A DNA stretch of 21,109 nucleotides from positions 1-21,109 of the forward strand of contig BQJG01000055.1 of NCBI GenBank assembly GCA_021604585.1. Reading direction: 5' to 3'. This stretch comes from Hyphococcus sp. GTDB taxonomy: Bacteria > Pseudomonadota > Alphaproteobacteria > Caulobacterales > Parvularculaceae. Under the pieces are notes generated by a model. It searched no databases, had not been told where the DNA came from, and worked only from the letters and a program-made list of their open reading frames with translations. Of the stretch, positions 19,481 through 21,109 are shown in pieces. Numbering within the stretch: position 1 is the stretch's first letter; every line of letters begins with the position of its first letter. The translations under genes and the position numbers were made by a program.

Positions 19481-21109
19481 CTACATCCGGAATGTGTGCC
19501 CAAGGCGGAGCGCGAGGCTGGAGTTTTGTGAGGCGAATTGCTGCGGAAAGGCCACCCGGTCGATAATCGCCGTATGGCCGAAAGACAGGAAGATTTCGCG
19601 TTCGGGAACCGGTTCCCAGCTAAACCGGGAGAAAAATGTCAGCGCCTCGGAAATGTTGTCATACTGAATTTCGGTCTTTATCGACATATCCGGCGTAAAC
19701 GCGATGACTGAATCGATGGATGCGATGTGTACGCCGAGACTGCCGCCGGGCAAGTGGAATTCGCTGTACTCATATTCGCCCGCGAGCTCGATGAAGCGAT
19801 TAGGGCGGAAACTGAGCCGGTTTTCGATACTGAGATAGTCGCCGCCATAGAGTCCGCCCCAGCGGACCTCAACGCCGCCGCCGATCATTCGCGCATTCGT
19901 GGCGGTGAGTCCGATTTCGTACTGGTTCCAGCGATACTCGCCAGCGGGGACCGGGACTTCGCCAGCAATAGAAAAAGGCTCTATAATATCGACAAATCCG
20001 CGCTCATACTCGAATGCGATGCGGTCGCCATATGTGTTCTCACTATTGGCGAAAAAACCCAAATACTGATCGAGTTTGCGGCCATTGCGGTCAGTGATGA
20101 CATTGGCGAAGCCGCCAATTTCCGCATACCGAATAAACCCCTGATCCGGGCGCCAGGTGCGAAAGCCGTTGACGTTATACAGCCGGGTTCCGGTGCGGTT
20201 CACAAAGCCAAGTTCCGGCGCGTAATTCTCATCGATATCGCGAAGACGCAGTGTGGCGTTCCATGTTTGACTGCGAAAGGCGGTTTCATTGGCGAACATG
20301 TGGCCGCTCTCGCCCTCGTTTAAGCTGCCAATAAGAGCGCTGTCGGAATAGAACGTTCCGCCATTGATCACATTGGAGCGTTTGAATTGAAAATCCGCCC
20401 CTGCAACGCTGCTATTCACATCGCCTGTCGGATCGCCATTTGTGAAAATGGCGCCAACTTTTGATTCAGACAGGACGGGAACTGAAACGCGCGCCGCTGA
20501 GAGAAACTGCCCGTCAATACCAAGATTGTCGGCGGCGCCTGTGCGGACGGAGATGACGCCGACATTGGCGGGACCAAGCTTGCCGCTCAGCTTTGCGCCT
20601 GCGAGGAGGTCGACGGGCTGGCCGTTGACGATGCCGATATTGCGCGAGAAGAACGGCAGTCCGTTGACAGGGCCATTGTTGAAAATTCTTCCGCCAAACT
20701 CGAAGACCTGCGCATCCTGCAGAAAAAAATCGCGCGTTTCCGGAAAGAACAAAGAGAACCGGCCCGTATTCACCTGCCGTGAATCGAGCGCTGTATCGGA
20801 AAAGTCCGTATTGACGGTTAGCGACGCAGTCAACGAAGGTGTGACTTTGTAAAATGCGTTGCCGCTTGGGCGAAAGTCGTAATTGGTGTCGTCGGTTGAC
20901 CAGTCATAGGCGGCAGAGCCGGTGACAAAAGTCTGGACTTCGAGCCCGATGCCGCTTTCGATGTCGCGAATGCCAGAGAGCTGACCCGGATTTGTCATGT
21001 CGATGCGGTTGCGATTGCGGTCAATGTTCGACCACCTGATTTCCTCATTATGCCGGCGAATGGTGCGCACGATCTGCATGTTCCACGCTTCGAGAGACGG
21101 ATCGAACGA
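19481..21109 (-). CDS. DUF5916-type outer-membrane beta-barrel protein, 5' end outside window
   Basis: The open frame runs through the window end; the visible part is about 542 residues. It resembles DUF5916 proteins, which usually have an N-terminal CBM9-like domain (outside here) and a C-terminal barrel. Seen at the start is a segment like DPSLEAWNMQIVRTIRRHN, EEIRWSNIDRNRN, then an FFPETRDFFLQDAQVFEFG region, the typical family signature. The remainder shows alternating amphipathic strands with aromatic ends and turn motifs (NGDPTGD, DIDENYAP, RNGRKLDQ) as in outer-membrane barrels. The last residue is Met (LRLGHTFRM), with Phe two residues before, whereas many outer-membrane proteins end in Phe. 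Its function is unknown; relatives may bind carbohydrate or act near surface polymers. The ATG at 21079 is internal. A 19394-19480 gap of 84 bp separates it from efp upstream on the same strand order. Confidence 0.75.
   Translation of the reverse strand, partial: SFDPSLEAWNMQIVRTIRRHNEEIRWSNIDRNRNRIDMTNPGQLSGIRDIESGIGLEVQTFVTGSAAYDWSTDDTNYDFRPSGNAFYKVTPSLTASLTVNTDFSDTALDSRQVNTGRFSLFFPETRDFFLQDAQVFEFGGRIFNNGPVNGLPFFSRNIGIVNGQPVDLLAGAKLSGKLGPANVGVISVRTGAADNLGIDGQFLSAARVSVPVLSESKVGAIFTNGDPTGDVNSSVAGADFQFKRSNVINGGTFYSDSALIGSLNEGESGHMFANETAFRSQTWNATLRLRDIDENYAPELGFVNRTGTRLYNVNGFRTWRPDQGFIRYAEIGGFANVITDRNGRKLDQYLGFFANSENTYGDRIAFEYERGFVDIIEPFSIAGEVPVPAGEYRWNQYEIGLTATNARMIGGGVEVRWGGLYGGDYLSIENRLSFRPNRFIELAGEYEYSEFHLPGGSLGVHIASIDSVIAFTPDMSIKTEIQYDNISEALTFFSRFSWEPVPEREIFLSFGHTAIIDRVAFPQQFASQNSSLALRLGHTFRM

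Overview
The window is about 21 kb of moderately GC-rich DNA from an alphaproteobacterium. The evidence is the alphaproteobacterial ileS-lspA-DUF3035 run, a MutL of the endonuclease type with no MutH nearby, and a VPEID-CTERM/exosortase E locus, a system best known from Roseobacter-type and related marine Alphaproteobacteria. A Hyphomonadaceae- or Parvularculaceae-like source is my inference and is not proven. Coding density is high and no gap between genes exceeds about 270 bp. I see no rRNA, tRNA, CRISPR array, transposase or prophage gene.

Layout. (1) 1-3780, + strand: the 3' part of ileS, then lspA overlapping it by 4 bp, then a DUF3035 putative lipoprotein with its own promoter and a strong terminator. 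(2) 3809-6219, - strand: a LuxR-type regulatory block with two paralogous LuxR 'solo' regulators and a small unknown gene. A 20-bp dyad lies about 65-80 bp upstream of each of the three starts. No luxI is present. (3) 6254-8185, +: mutL, with a terminator hairpin built around its stop codon. (4) 8201-11057: a secreted PKD-like/IPT-like protein (-), then a two-gene + unit of a secreted calycin-like protein translationally coupled to an iodotyrosine-deiodinase-type nitroreductase. (5) 11196-14526: mscL, a 45-bp palindromic repeat, a terminator, a short tandem repeat, lepA, and a convergent sterol-desaturase family gene (-). (6) 14764-16882, +: two 53-54 residue VPEID-CTERM mini-proteins, a terminator, and an exosortase E/CPBP-protease fusion. 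(7) 17020-21109: a secreted protein with two TonB C-terminal-like domains (+), a perfect 13-bp inverted repeat, a TMEM175-family channel (+), efp (-), and the 3' part of a DUF5916-type outer-membrane beta-barrel gene (-), cut by the window end.

How the genes work together. The most distinctive unit is the exosortase locus at 14764-16882. It holds a predicted membrane transpeptidase/protease and, just upstream, two substrates that are almost nothing but signal peptide plus sorting signal. The terminator between substrates and enzyme suggests separate expression. The second unit of interest is the LuxR block with matched candidate operators. The third is the deiodinase-like flavoprotein, in which the three halotyrosine-contact residues of the animal enzyme can be aligned. 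The remaining genes are mostly housekeeping: translation (ileS, lepA, efp), lipoprotein maturation (lspA), mismatch repair (mutL) and osmotic safety (mscL).
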